Source of the DNA: GW2011-AR15 sp964512765
Lineage (GTDB): Archaea; Nanobdellota; Nanobdellia; Woesearchaeales; GW2011-AR15
Direction of reading: 5' to 3'
Length of the DNA: 64,000 nucleotides
Assembly: GCA_964512765.1 (NCBI GenBank)
Contig: CAZEKF010000006.1
Span: 23,063 to 87,062 of the forward strand
Part shown: positions 25,603-34,555 of the stretch, piece after piece
Position numbering within the stretch: the stretch's first letter is position 1
Layout of the letters: the number at the start of each line of letters is the position of its first letter
Made by a program: the position numbers and the translations under genes
Notes under the pieces: generated by a model
What the model was told of the DNA's origin: nothing
Database searches by the model: none
The model's input: the letters and a program-made list of their open reading frames with translations, nothing else

Positions 25603-28422
25603 GTGATCAAAATTAAAAAGATTCAACAAAAATGGACAAAAAAATGGCAAGATAGTAAATTGTTTGAAGCAACTCCTGATAAAAATAAAAAAAAGTATTT
25701 TCTAACTTTCCCGTATCCTTACATTAATTTGTATCCTCACATTGGACATTTTTTTTCGTCAATGAGAGTGGAAATAGTTGCAAGATATAAACGAATGCGC
25801 GGATTTAATGTGTTATTTCCTCAGGCATGGCATATTACCGGAAGTCCAATTGCTAATGCAGCAAGAAGAGTTCAAGAAGGTGAAAAAAAGCAGTTAAAAA
25901 TTTTAAAAGAAACAGGGTTCAGTGAAAAAGAAATCCCTAAATTTAAAGAACCCATGCACTGGGTAAATGTTTTTTCAAAAGCATGGAAAAAAGATTTGTC
26001 AGAAATGGGATATTCAATTGACTGGAGACGGAATTTCGTTACTACAGATATTAACCCTACTTATGATGCTTTTATTAGATGGCAGTTCAGAACTTTAAGA
26101 AAAAAAGGTTATGTTGACAAAGGAAAACATCCTGTTGTATGGTGCAAAAAATGTAACAATCCTGTCGGGGATCATTCTAGAGTTAGTGGAGAAGGAGAGA
26201 CTCCAATGGACTTTATTTGGGGTAAATATAGAATGGAGAATTCTGATTTAATTTTAATGGCAGGAACTACCAGGCCAGATGCTTTTTATGGTCAAACAAA
26301 CTTATGGATAGATCCTAAAGGTGACTATGCCGTGGTTCAGGTTGGAGATGAAAAATGGGTTGTTGGAAGAAAAGCAGTTGATAAAATTGAAAACCAGTAT
26401 AAAAAAGCTAAAATCTTGAGAAGTATTAAACCTAAGGAATTAATAGGTAAATGGGTGCACTGTCCATTATTAAATAAGAAAATTTACACTGTTGTTGCAG
26501 ATTTTATTGACGCTGATATTGGCTCAGGCATTGTTTTCTCTGCTCTTGAAGATCCTGTTGATTTATATGAACTGAAAAAAATACAGTCAAACCCAGAATT
26601 AATTAAAAAATACAATTTAGATCTTAAAGTTGTAATGGCGCTTAAACCTATTGATATAATAAAAGTGCCTGGTATGGGAAGTAACCTTGGTGAACATATT
26701 GGTAAAGAATTCGGTATAACTTCAGCTAAACAAGTTGAAGAACTTGAAAAAGCAAAAGGCGAGCTTAACAGAAGAGTATTCAGAAAAGGTGTTATGCTTG
26801 ACAATTGCGGTGTTTGTGCTGGAATGACTGTGCCAGATGCGCAAGTGTTGTTAAAAAAGAAACTTGTAAAAGAAAATGATGCTGTTATGTTTTATGAGCT
26901 TACTGGACCTGTTGTTTGCAGATGTTTAACACCCTCTGTTATAAAAATTGTTGAAGATCAATGGTTTGTCTTGTACGGAGACAAAAAATGGAAAAAAACA
27001 GCGCATAAATGTCTTGATAACATGAAATTGTATCCTGATAGAGCTAGATCTCAATTTAATTATGTACTAGACTGGCTTAATGACTGGGCGTGTACGCGTG
27101 AATATGGCATGGGAACAAAATTACCTTGGGAAGAAAAATGGAAAATTGAATCTTTGTCAGACAGTACAATCTACATGGCGTATTACACTATTGCGCATAA
27201 AATTAAAGATATTCCTATTGATAAACTTAACGATAATTTCTTTGATTATGTCTTATTAGGTAAAGGAGATGCAAAAAAACTTAATGTTGATAAGAAGTTA
27301 GCTGATGAACTTAAAACAGAATTTAATTATTGGTACCCAATGGATTATCGAAGTACTGGGAAAGATCTTATCCAGAACCATATGAGTTTTTGTATTTTTG
27401 TCCACACAGCAATTTTCCCTGAAAAACATTGGCCTGTTGCGTACGGGTTAAACGGTTGGATGACAGTTGACGGTCAAAAAATGTCAAAAAGTCTTGGTAA
27501 CACTATACCTATTCGTGAAATGAACACTAAATTTGGTGCTGACGCGTCAAGGTTTGCAGTGTTGTCAGGTGGCGAAGGTATGGACGACGCAAACTGGGAA
27601 ACTGACCTTGCAAAAACAATGTCTGACAAACTGCCTCAGTTAATCGCGTTTGCTAAAAAATGGTATAATAAAGGTACTGAAAAAGAAAGAACTATTGATA
27701 AATGGATGTTATCACAACTTAACCAAGTGATTAAAGATACAACAGAATTAATGGAAAATAACTTGTTCAGAAGCGCTCTTCAGAAATCATACTTTGAATT
27801 GCAAAGATCTGTTAAATGGTACATGAGACGAACAATCGATAATCCAAATAAAAAAGTTATGAAGAAAATAATTGAAACTCAAGCTTTACTATTAGCACCA
27901 ATCACACCATTTACTTGCGAAGAAATCTGGGAACTAATTGGTAAGAAAGGTTTTATATCAACAGCTGAATGGCCAAAAGCTAGTAAAGTGGTCAAAGATA
28001 GGAGTGAAGATATTATCAGAGACACAATGGAAGATATCCATTCTGTTTTAAATCTTTTAAAGATCAAGAAACCAAAGAAAATTGCGTTGTTTGTTGCTGA
28101 TAAATGGAAGTACGACCTGTACAAAATATTAAAGAAAAAGCTTGAGAAAACACGTGATTTCAAAGAAATAATGAGCGAAGTCATGAAAAACAGTGAAATG
28201 AAGAGATATGCTAAAGATATAACAAAAATCATACAAAAAGTTGTTAAATCTGGTATTGATGATTGTTCAACTCAAAGTGAGGAGTGTGATGTTCTTAAAC
28301 AAAGCATTGATTTTTTCAAAAACGATTTCAAAGCAGAGATAAGTGTTGAAAAAGCTGAAAATAGTAAAGAAAATAAAGCAAGGAAAGCGTTGCCTGGAAA
28401 AGTTGCGATATTGGTTGAATAG
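25603..28422 (+). CDS. leuS: Leucyl-tRNA synthetase
   Basis: Class I synthetase charging tRNA-Leu. HIGH motif as HIGH at residues 46-49 (LYPHIGHFFSS), CP1 editing domain in the middle (GTTRPDAFYGQTNLW is its Thr-rich core), KMSKS at 626-630, then the anticodon-binding helical domain. 939 residues, typical of the archaeal/eukaryotic type. The first codon is uncertain: GTG at 25603 overlaps the sequence GGTGATC, which itself looks like a ribosome binding site; the next in-frame candidate would be ATT at 25612. Preceded by a Leu-rich leader ORF. Confidence 0.95.
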   Translation: MIKIKKIQQKWTKKWQDSKLFEATPDKNKKKYFLTFPYPYINLYPHIGHFFSSMRVEIVARYKRMRGFNVLFPQAWHITGSPIANAARRVQEGEKKQLKILKETGFSEKEIPKFKEPMHWVNVFSKAWKKDLSEMGYSIDWRRNFVTTDINPTYDAFIRWQFRTLRKKGYVDKGKHPVVWCKKCNNPVGDHSRVSGEGETPMDFIWGKYRMENSDLILMAGTTRPDAFYGQTNLWIDPKGDYAVVQVGDEKWVVGRKAVDKIENQYKKAKILRSIKPKELIGKWVHCPLLNKKIYTVVADFIDADIGSGIVFSALEDPVDLYELKKIQSNPELIKKYNLDLKVVMALKPIDIIKVPGMGSNLGEHIGKEFGITSAKQVEELEKAKGELNRRVFRKGVMLDNCGVCAGMTVPDAQVLLKKKLVKENDAVMFYELTGPVVCRCLTPSVIKIVEDQWFVLYGDKKWKKTAHKCLDNMKLYPDRARSQFNYVLDWLNDWACTREYGMGTKLPWEEKWKIESLSDSTIYMAYYTIAHKIKDIPIDKLNDNFFDYVLLGKGDAKKLNVDKKLADELKTEFNYWYPMDYRSTGKDLIQNHMSFCIFVHTAIFPEKHWPVAYGLNGWMTVDGQKMSKSLGNTIPIREMNTKFGADASRFAVLSGGEGMDDANWETDLAKTMSDKLPQLIAFAKKWYNKGTEKERTIDKWMLSQLNQVIKDTTELMENNLFRSALQKSYFELQRSVKWYMRRTIDNPNKKVMKKIIETQALLLAPITPFTCEEIWELIGKKGFISTAEWPKASKVVKDRSEDIIRDTMEDIHSVLNLLKIKKPKKIALFVADKWKYDLYKILKKKLEKTRDFKEIMSEVMKNSEMKRYAKDITKIIQKVVKSGIDDCSTQSEECDVLKQSIDFFKNDFKAEISVEKAENSKENKARKALPGKVAILVE

Positions 28423-28431
28423 GTGTGTACA

Positions 28432-28797
28432 ATGGAAATAGAAAAAGTTAATGTTAATGAAAAACTAAGTCTGTTCAGTGAATACTGGACACCTAAGATA
28501 ATCGGTGAATTGAACGATTGCATTGTTGAAGTTGCAAAATGTAAAGGAGAACTTCCATGGCACCATCATGACGATGAAGATGAAATGTTTCTGGTTGTTA
28601 AAGGAGAGTTTATAGTGAGGTTTCAAGATAAAGAATTACGTCTTCAAGAAGGAGAATGTGCGTTTGTTCCTAGAGGTGTCGAACATCAAACTGCAGCTGA
28701 TGAAGAAACTCATATTATTTACATTGCAAAGAAAGGTTCAGTGAACACAGGCAATGTAAAAGATGAAAAAACAGTTGAAAACCCAGAAAAAATCTAA
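28432..28797 (+). CDS. Cupin-domain protein
   Basis: About 121 residues from ATG 28432 (preceded by TAGGTG); an in-frame GTG at 28423 abuts the leuS stop. Single cupin barrel: motif 1 PWHHHDDEDEMFLVVKGEF with the metal-binding His-His-Glu set, motif 2 LQEGECAFVPRGVEHQ with the last His. Small cupins of this kind bind a metal and act as isomerases, sugar-binding or oxygenase proteins; substrate cannot be told. Directly follows leuS and may be cotranscribed. Confidence 0.88.
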   Translation: MEIEKVNVNEKLSLFSEYWTPKIIGELNDCIVEVAKCKGELPWHHHDDEDEMFLVVKGEFIVRFQDKELRLQEGECAFVPRGVEHQTAADEETHIIYIAKKGSVNTGNVKDEKTVENPEKI

Positions 28798-28842
28798 TAT
28801 TGCGATACTTTTATAAACAAAACTTTTTTCCTAGAGGATAAA

Positions 28843-29043
28843 ATGATAATACCTGTTAGATGTTATTCGTGCGGTAAGCCAATTGCACAGTTATGGGAAG
28901 AGTTTTTGGCTAAAACTAATAACAAAACACAGAATGTTAAAGAAACAATGGACGAGCTTGGTCTTGACAGGTATTGTTGCAGAGCACAGTTTTTAGGCCA
29001 TGTTGATTTACTTGACACAGTTTCTTCTTTTAAAAAGAATTAA
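28843..29043 (+). CDS. rpoN: DNA-directed RNA polymerase subunit N
   Basis: Rpb10/RpoN, a zinc-binding core subunit. MIIPVRCYSCGKPI (CxxC pair), then LGLDRYCCRAQFLGHVDLLD with the second Cys pair. 66 residues as usual. TATA-like TTTATAAAC lies about 25-30 nt before the ATG region. Its 3' end overlaps the convergent peptidase by 14 nt. Confidence 0.96.
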   Translation: MIIPVRCYSCGKPIAQLWEEFLAKTNNKTQNVKETMDELGLDRYCCRAQFLGHVDLLDTVSSFKKN

Positions 29044-30019
29044 ACTTGCTATTCTTCATGATTATTTTATTACCTAATTTAACTTGTTTAACAATAATAT
29101 TTGGCTGCATTTCTTTTGTATAAACAAAATCCTGGTGCCAGACATTAGACAACGAAACAAAATTATCTGGACTTGTTTTACCGCCTAAATGATCGCTTCT
29201 GCCTAGTGCAATGTGTAACCCTAATTTTTCATCTAATAAGGTTTTTCCGCAACTTTTAATGCCAAACTCATCTAAAACACCAAAAGCTAGTTCTGCTATG
29301 TTACCAACTACAGGATCATTCTTAATTTTTGTATATAATTCACTGTGTTTATCCTCTCCAACTATTTTGTTATTCTTTACTTCATATATATTTAACTTAC
29401 CTTTGTACTCTATTGGTAAGAATCCTTTTGTTTTACTATCTTTACTTTCATTTGAAACAATAAACGCTTCACCGCTCGGCAGGTTAATTATCTTACCTTT
29501 TTCATGGCATATCCCATCATCTTTTTTTGGAATTGAATCTGTTAAGTCAAAAAATAAGTTAAAATCTTTTCCATTAACAGTAAAAACAATTTCACACGAA
29601 TCTGATTTTTCTAACAAGTCATAATAGTATTTAACTCTCTTAGCAACTTCTGTGTAATCAAGTTCAAGTGCAGGTATCATTTTTTTATTAAAACCTGGCA
29701 TGCTAGCTCCTCTATAATTATATTTTTTAGCAAATTTCATCAACGGAGCAGTTGCTGAAAACTCTGTCAAAGCAATCACAATGTCTGTTTTAGAAAAAAT
29801 AAAATCAAAGTCAACATCTTCGGGAAGGTCTGCGTTATGGGCATTGGTCGCGTTATATTTTACTAATTCTGCGTTTAATTCATTTGACCATTCATTAGCT
29901 AATTTTTTTCTAAACTCATAATCTTTGTTTGGTTTTTCTAATATATCATTAAGTATTGTTACTCTTTCACCTTGTTGGATGTTAAAAACGTCTTTAAACA
30001 ATTTGTTTACATCAACCAT
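29030..30019 (-). CDS. M29-type (AmpS/thermophilic) metallo-aminopeptidase family protein
   Basis: 329 residues from the ATG at 30019; the in-frame TTG nine bases upstream is less likely. Family marks: NLPSGEAFIVSNE (metal-ligand Glu), IAELAFGVL (second Glu), LDEKLGLHIALGRSDHLGG (His/Asp cluster) and VWHQDFVY. Cleaves N-terminal residues from peptides with a two-metal centre. Divergent from the degenerate MBL-fold gene, the two sharing a 78-nt promoter region. Confidence 0.78.
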   Translation of the reverse strand: MVDVNKLFKDVFNIQQGERVTILNDILEKPNKDYEFRKKLANEWSNELNAELVKYNATNAHNADLPEDVDFDFIFSKTDIVIALTEFSATAPLMKFAKKYNYRGASMPGFNKKMIPALELDYTEVAKRVKYYYDLLEKSDSCEIVFTVNGKDFNLFFDLTDSIPKKDDGICHEKGKIINLPSGEAFIVSNESKDSKTKGFLPIEYKGKLNIYEVKNNKIVGEDKHSELYTKIKNDPVVGNIAELAFGVLDEFGIKSCGKTLLDEKLGLHIALGRSDHLGGKTSPDNFVSLSNVWHQDFVYTKEMQPNIIVKQVKLGNKIIMKNSKFNSF

Positions 30020-30097
30020 ACAAATCAAAAGTCACAATCAATTAATAAATTTAGCTCTTCCACAATCTTTTTATATTTGTTATCATTCGAGAATGGT

Positions 30098-30907
30098 ATG
30101 GGGTCGCGTATTCTTTTTCTAGGCACAGGCGGGGATGGTTTTGTTATTGGTAAACAGTACAGGTCATCAGGCGGTATTATATTTAATTATGAAGAAAACC
30201 AGTTTCATATTGATCCTGGTCCAGGAGCGTTAGTAATGGCGAAGATGGCTTCTGTGAATCTAAGAGAAAACATGGCAATATTTCTATCAGGTAATGATTT
30301 GTTTAAAGCTAATGATGTTAATGCTGTTATTAGTGCGATGACGCATGACGGACTAGACAAGAGAGGAGTTCTTGTTTGCCCCTCAGCAGCTGCGTTTGAC
30401 GATGATAAACAACAAAATCCGTTTCTTAACAAAAAATATAAAACATACCTTGAAAAAGTAATAACTGTTGATAACACTAACAAACTTGGTATTAATAATA
30501 TAGAAATAGCAGTTGTTGAACTTAAAAAACACGTTTCATACGGGTTTAAAATAATAACTCCAAAGTTTAACCTTGGTTATATCCCTGATACAACGTACTC
30601 TGATGAATTAGGTGTTGAGTTAAAAGATACTGATCTTCTTATTCTAAACGTAAAAGAACCTAGAGCGTCCAATGAAAAAGGTTGTTTAAACAGTACAGAC
30701 GCTGAAAAAATCATTAAAAAAGCCTCGCCTCAGCTAGCAATCATAACGGGATTTGGTACTAAGATGTTGCAAGCAGATCCATTGTATGAAGCAAGGGAAA
30801 TACAAAAATATTCTGGTATACAAATCATTGCTGCTAAAGATGGTATGAGCATTAACCCTGTGTCTTTTGCTGCTACTGTCAGGCAAAAAAGTTTGAAAGG
30901 ATTTTAA
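30098..30907 (+). CDS. Metallo-beta-lactamase-fold protein lacking the zinc-binding histidines
   Basis: 269 residues from ATG 30098 (about 25 nt after TTTTATATTTG). The fold is recognisable: RILFLGTGGDGFVIG, HIDPGPGALVMAK, and C-terminal ADPLYEAREIQKYSGIQ. Where active homologues have HxHxDH, this reads SGNDLFKAND, so all four usual ligands are replaced; the later ligand His before the FG pair is also missing (IITGFGTKML). The Asp in PDTTY is kept. It is probably not a zinc hydrolase; it may be a binding or structural relative, or a decaying gene, although the frame is intact. Confidence 0.72.
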   Translation: MGSRILFLGTGGDGFVIGKQYRSSGGIIFNYEENQFHIDPGPGALVMAKMASVNLRENMAIFLSGNDLFKANDVNAVISAMTHDGLDKRGVLVCPSAAAFDDDKQQNPFLNKKYKTYLEKVITVDNTNKLGINNIEIAVVELKKHVSYGFKIITPKFNLGYIPDTTYSDELGVELKDTDLLILNVKEPRASNEKGCLNSTDAEKIIKKASPQLAIITGFGTKMLQADPLYEAREIQKYSGIQIIAAKDGMSINPVSFAATVRQKSLKGF

Positions 30908-30951
30908 TTTCTAACACAACTTTTTTAAACATAAGTTAATTTTTAAAAAAT

Positions 30952-31290
30952 ATGTTTTTTGCAACATTGGGGAAACTTGATCTGATAACTGTACTGATTT
31001 TAATGGGCGCAGCTATCCTGCCTCATAAATTATTATTATACGCTGCCATTTACTTAATTTTAAAAGGCGGTATTTTTATATTAATAAACAGAGATTTTGC
31101 AAGTTACGGTGACCTGTTTTCAGGTTTCTATTTACTAGTTTTATCTTTTGGATTAAAAATTCCAGTCATACACCAGATAGTGTTTTTTTGGTTGTTACAA
31201 AAAACAATCTTAACTTTTGTAGCAATAGGTATTCATTTATTCTTATTTTACCAAAATCATAAAGAAAGTTTTCCTGAATTTATGAGATAA
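30952..31290 (+). CDS. Small integral membrane protein, 4 predicted helices
   Basis: 112 residues, very hydrophobic, with helices near residues 10-25, 28-45, 55-72 and 78-100. No conserved catalytic motif seen. Start ATG follows an A/T-rich stretch with TTTTTTAAAC upstream. Stands alone before glucokinase. Function unknown. Confidence 0.65.
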   Translation: MFFATLGKLDLITVLILMGAAILPHKLLLYAAIYLILKGGIFILINRDFASYGDLFSGFYLLVLSFGLKIPVIHQIVFFWLLQKTILTFVAIGIHLFLFYQNHKESFPEFMR

Positions 31291-31321
31291 GACAATTACA
31301 ATTTGGTTAAAATTGTAAACT

Positions 31322-31353
31322 CGTAAATTCAATTTTTTCTGATTGAATTTACG
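31322..31353. promoter_or_regulatory. 12-bp perfect inverted repeat before the glucokinase promoter
   Basis: CGTAAATTCAAT and ATTGAATTTACG flank an 8-nt centre (TTTTTCTG). It abuts AAATTATTTATAC, the likely TATA box of the glucokinase gene, so it is placed like an archaeal operator or activator site. A second smaller repeat, TACAATTT/AAATTGTA, lies just upstream and may end the preceding gene. Confidence 0.55.
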
Positions 31354-31390
31354 ATAAATTATTTATACTATTTATTCTTTGAAGAAAAAT

Positions 31391-32338
31391 ATGAAACAGG
31401 TCTTAGCATTAGACATTGGAGGTACTAATTCAAGGATTGCTTTGATAGAAGTAACAAACAAGCCAGTAATTAAACAAAAAAAAGCTTTTCTGACAAAAGA
31501 TGTTAAAAACATTTCTTCAATAATTAACAAGTTTAACAAAAACATTGATACTGGATGCATTGGTTTTGCTGGGCCAATTACAGGCAATAAAGCCAAATTA
31601 ACAAATGCTAATTTAACCATTGATATTAACAAAATAAAAAAACAAACCAAACTAAAGAACATAACCTTGATCAATGATTTTCAAGCAAACGGATATGGTG
31701 TCCAATATTTAAAAAGCAAAGATCTTTTTGTTTTAAACAAAGGCAATAAATCAAAAAATAAAGTTATAATGGCAACTGGTCCTGGCACAGGGTTGGGTAA
31801 ATCAATAGTAATAAACAACAAAGTATATCCTTGTGAGCCTGGCTGGACAACGTTCGGCATTGAAGATATTGAAGATTATGCATTACTTGATTACCTACAC
31901 GGTAAATATCCAAGAACTGTATATTGTGAAGATGTTTTATCAGGAAGAGGTATTATAAACATTTACAATCATCTTGCAATAAAATCCAATCTAGAAATGA
32001 ACATGAAAATTCGGAAACTGGTTAATAAAGAAAACAATCCTGAAATCATTACAAAATACAGTTCAAAAAATGATTTATGTGACATGACTTTAAAAGAATT
32101 TACAAAGTTTTATTCAAGATATATCAGAGATTCGTGTTTACATTTACTAACCAATGAAGTATATTTAGTTGGTAGCATATCTAACTCAATAAAACCTTAT
32201 CTTCAAAAATATTTTAAAAAAGAATTCTTAAAACACGCAGTTTACAAAGACGTGCTAAAATCTGTCAAGGTTAACTTAGTTCTTACAAAAGACCTTGGAT
32301 TAATCGGTACAGGAGCAGTTGCAGCTAAATTAACATAA
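31391..32338 (+). CDS. glk: Glucokinase (bacterial Glk-type, ASKHA fold)
   Basis: Phosphorylates glucose or a related hexose with ATP. ALDIGGTNSRIALIE (phosphate 1), FAGPITG, TLINDFQANGYGV with the catalytic Asp, MATGPGTGLGKS, and GLIGTGAVAAKL at the C-terminus. The usual EGGH sugar-binding motif is replaced by EPGWTTFGIED, so sugar preference may differ. About 315 residues from ATG 31391; a TTG at 31379 is in frame but lies close to the promoter. Overlaps the convergent protease gene by 14 nt. Confidence 0.86.
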   Translation: MKQVLALDIGGTNSRIALIEVTNKPVIKQKKAFLTKDVKNISSIINKFNKNIDTGCIGFAGPITGNKAKLTNANLTIDINKIKKQTKLKNITLINDFQANGYGVQYLKSKDLFVLNKGNKSKNKVIMATGPGTGLGKSIVINNKVYPCEPGWTTFGIEDIEDYALLDYLHGKYPRTVYCEDVLSGRGIINIYNHLAIKSNLEMNMKIRKLVNKENNPEIITKYSSKNDLCDMTLKEFTKFYSRYIRDSCLHLLTNEVYLVGSISNSIKPYLQKYFKKEFLKHAVYKDVLKSVKVNLVLTKDLGLIGTGAVAAKLT

Positions 32339-33230
32339 CTATTCCATAGCCTAATAAACAACCTGCTGTTAAAAAAGGCATAGCAGGATAAAATTTTCCT
32401 TTCTCGCTTTTAATAAACAAAACTGTAAGTGCAACACCTGCAAATAATGAAATAATTAAAGTTTGGAAAAATGCTAGTTCTTTAGTTAACCCAGACTTAA
32501 TTAAGAAAGTCATGACACTACCCGCGAACATTAACGGAAACGCAATATCGCCGCCGCCAAGGATTGCAGACTGTACTTTTTTTCCTTCCATACCTTTTGG
32601 AATTTTAAGCTTAATCTTTCCAGCTTTCTTAGATTTTGTGTATGGTATTAACAATCCAGCAAACAGTTTATTGTCTGCTTGTGCTTTTGCCAAAGTAATC
32701 ATGTGCTTACTTTTCCACACTGCGATTGCATCATACACAGAAATCGCAAGTAACAACATTACAGCCCAGAACACAGTAAATAATGGCGCTATTAATATTG
32801 TTATACCTGAATAAATGAACATCTCAGACAGATTATGTATAATAGCATTTGATTTAAAATATTTTAATAAAGTGACTGCTAGTGAAATTATAATTGCTAA
32901 AATATCATTAACAACAACTGATAATGCAATAACCAAAGCACTCCAGATAGCTAAAAAAAACCATACTTTCCAAACACTGAATAATCTAAATTTAATCAGT
33001 AACAATAATATTATTGTGCCAAAAAAAATCATCATAAGAATATAATTAAAAGACTCTTGTCCTTCTAATTCTGGTCTACCTGTGATAGGTTCTTCATACG
33101 CAACTTCAATAACACCATCTTCTGTTGTTTCAATAGTTTCTATACTCTGGTTCAACAAATATAAACCAATAACCTGTGCAGTGAAAAACATTATAATTAG
33201 GTAGAATGTAACTTTTACATTATGTTTCAT
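32325..33230 (-). CDS. Presenilin / signal-peptide-peptidase family intramembrane aspartyl protease
   Basis: 301 residues and about nine membrane helices. Two catalytic Asp motifs: SVYDAIAVW (YD) around residue 170 and LGGGDIAFPLMF (GxGD) around 227; the C-terminal FYPAMPFLTAG is the PxL-type motif. Cleaves membrane-embedded segments, such as remnant signal peptides. Interesting next to many signal-peptide-bearing proteins in this window. N-terminal helix is followed by a short extracellular loop. Confidence 0.9.
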   Translation of the reverse strand: MKHNVKVTFYLIIMFFTAQVIGLYLLNQSIETIETTEDGVIEVAYEEPITGRPELEGQESFNYILMMIFFGTIILLLLIKFRLFSVWKVWFFLAIWSALVIALSVVVNDILAIIISLAVTLLKYFKSNAIIHNLSEMFIYSGITILIAPLFTVFWAVMLLLAISVYDAIAVWKSKHMITLAKAQADNKLFAGLLIPYTKSKKAGKIKLKIPKGMEGKKVQSAILGGGDIAFPLMFAGSVMTFLIKSGLTKELAFFQTLIISLFAGVALTVLFIKSEKGKFYPAMPFLTAGCLLGYGIVMLI

Positions 33231-33307
33231 AAAAACAACTAAGTATGCTGGGGTTTTTAATGGTTTTGGATAAATTTTAATATTTTAATAACAATTACTT
33301 GATTATA

Positions 33308-34555
33308 ATGAAACTTTTAATGGTTGTAGATGGTACATATCTGCCTAAAATGGATGGCATTGTTGTTTCAATTACTAATGCTGTTAAATATTTGACAGAG
33401 AACGGTCACGAAATTGTAATTGTAGCTCCTAAATATAAAGATTATGAAGACGAAAAACAAAAAAATATTACAATATACAGATTCAAATCATTTTCAGCAC
33501 CATCATATCCTGAAGTAAGAATTCCTATACCTAACTTAAGAAAATTTAGAAAAATTGTAAAAGCATTCCACCCAGATATTATACATACACACACACCTGC
33601 TACGTTAGGTATAATGGCACTAATTTGTGCCAGACAGTACAACATTCCTATTATTTCTACATATCACACATCCTTCCCGGACATGTTGGTATATATCTCC
33701 CCAATTAAACTACTGAAACTTGATAAAGTTCTTGATAAATTATCTGATAAATCTGGAAAGATTGATTTGGTTGAAGTTCAAAATAAAGTTAAAGAGTTTG
33801 TCATGAAATCAAAAATTACACAAAAACATGAAGAACTTTCAAGGAAAACTGTTTTAAAAATCACTAACCAATTTTATAACAGACACGACCTTGTAATTGC
33901 GCCATCAAAAAGAATAGAACAGGATTTATTAACGCATGATCTTAAAGCAAAAACTGTCGTAATTTCTAATGGTATACATATTGATAAATTTACAAAAAAA
34001 AAATCTTATAACAAATTTCCTAGATTTTTACATGTCGGGAGGGTTGCTTTTGAAAAAAAAATTGACGTTGTTATTGATGCTATGAATATAGTATCTAAAA
34101 GATATCCTAAATCCATATTAACTATTACTGGGGATGGTCCTGCATTAACCAGTTTGAAAAAACAAGTTGTTAAATCAAGTTTAAGAAAAAATATAATTTT
34201 TACTGGGTTTATACAACGAGACAAACTACCTAAAATATACAGAGACCACGACGTTTTCATAACAGCCTCAGAAATGGAAACACAAGGTCTTGTTTTGTTA
34301 GAGGCAATGGCATCTGGATTGCCTGTTATTGGTGTGGATGTTCTAGCAATACCTGAAGTTGTGCATGATAATAAAACAGGTTATTTAGTCGAAAAGCGAG
34401 ATAGTGTTGAAATTGCAAAGAAAATGATTGAATTAATCCATAATCCAGAGTTAGTTGAAAAAATGGGTAAAAACGCTAGAAAAAAATCAGAAGAACACGA
34501 TGTTAATCTGTGTGCTAAAAAATTAGAAAAAACCTATTTTTTGCTGAAAAAATAA
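33308..34555 (+). CDS. Glycosyltransferase family 4 protein
   Basis: 415 residues, GT-B fold. N-terminal MDGIVVSITNAVKYLTENGHEI, IIHTHTPATLGIMALICA, and C-terminal nucleotide-sugar site ITASEMETQGLVLLEAMASG with the EX7E pattern. Resembles alpha-mannosyl/glucosyl-transferases that glycosylate lipids. Start ATG 33308; an in-frame TTG at 33299 precedes it. It converges with a second transferase-like gene, overlapping by 22 nt. Confidence 0.92.
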   Translation: MKLLMVVDGTYLPKMDGIVVSITNAVKYLTENGHEIVIVAPKYKDYEDEKQKNITIYRFKSFSAPSYPEVRIPIPNLRKFRKIVKAFHPDIIHTHTPATLGIMALICARQYNIPIISTYHTSFPDMLVYISPIKLLKLDKVLDKLSDKSGKIDLVEVQNKVKEFVMKSKITQKHEELSRKTVLKITNQFYNRHDLVIAPSKRIEQDLLTHDLKAKTVVISNGIHIDKFTKKKSYNKFPRFLHVGRVAFEKKIDVVIDAMNIVSKRYPKSILTITGDGPALTSLKKQVVKSSLRKNIIFTGFIQRDKLPKIYRDHDVFITASEMETQGLVLLEAMASGLPVIGVDVLAIPEVVHDNKTGYLVEKRDSVEIAKKMIELIHNPELVEKMGKNARKKSEEHDVNLCAKKLEKTYFLLKK

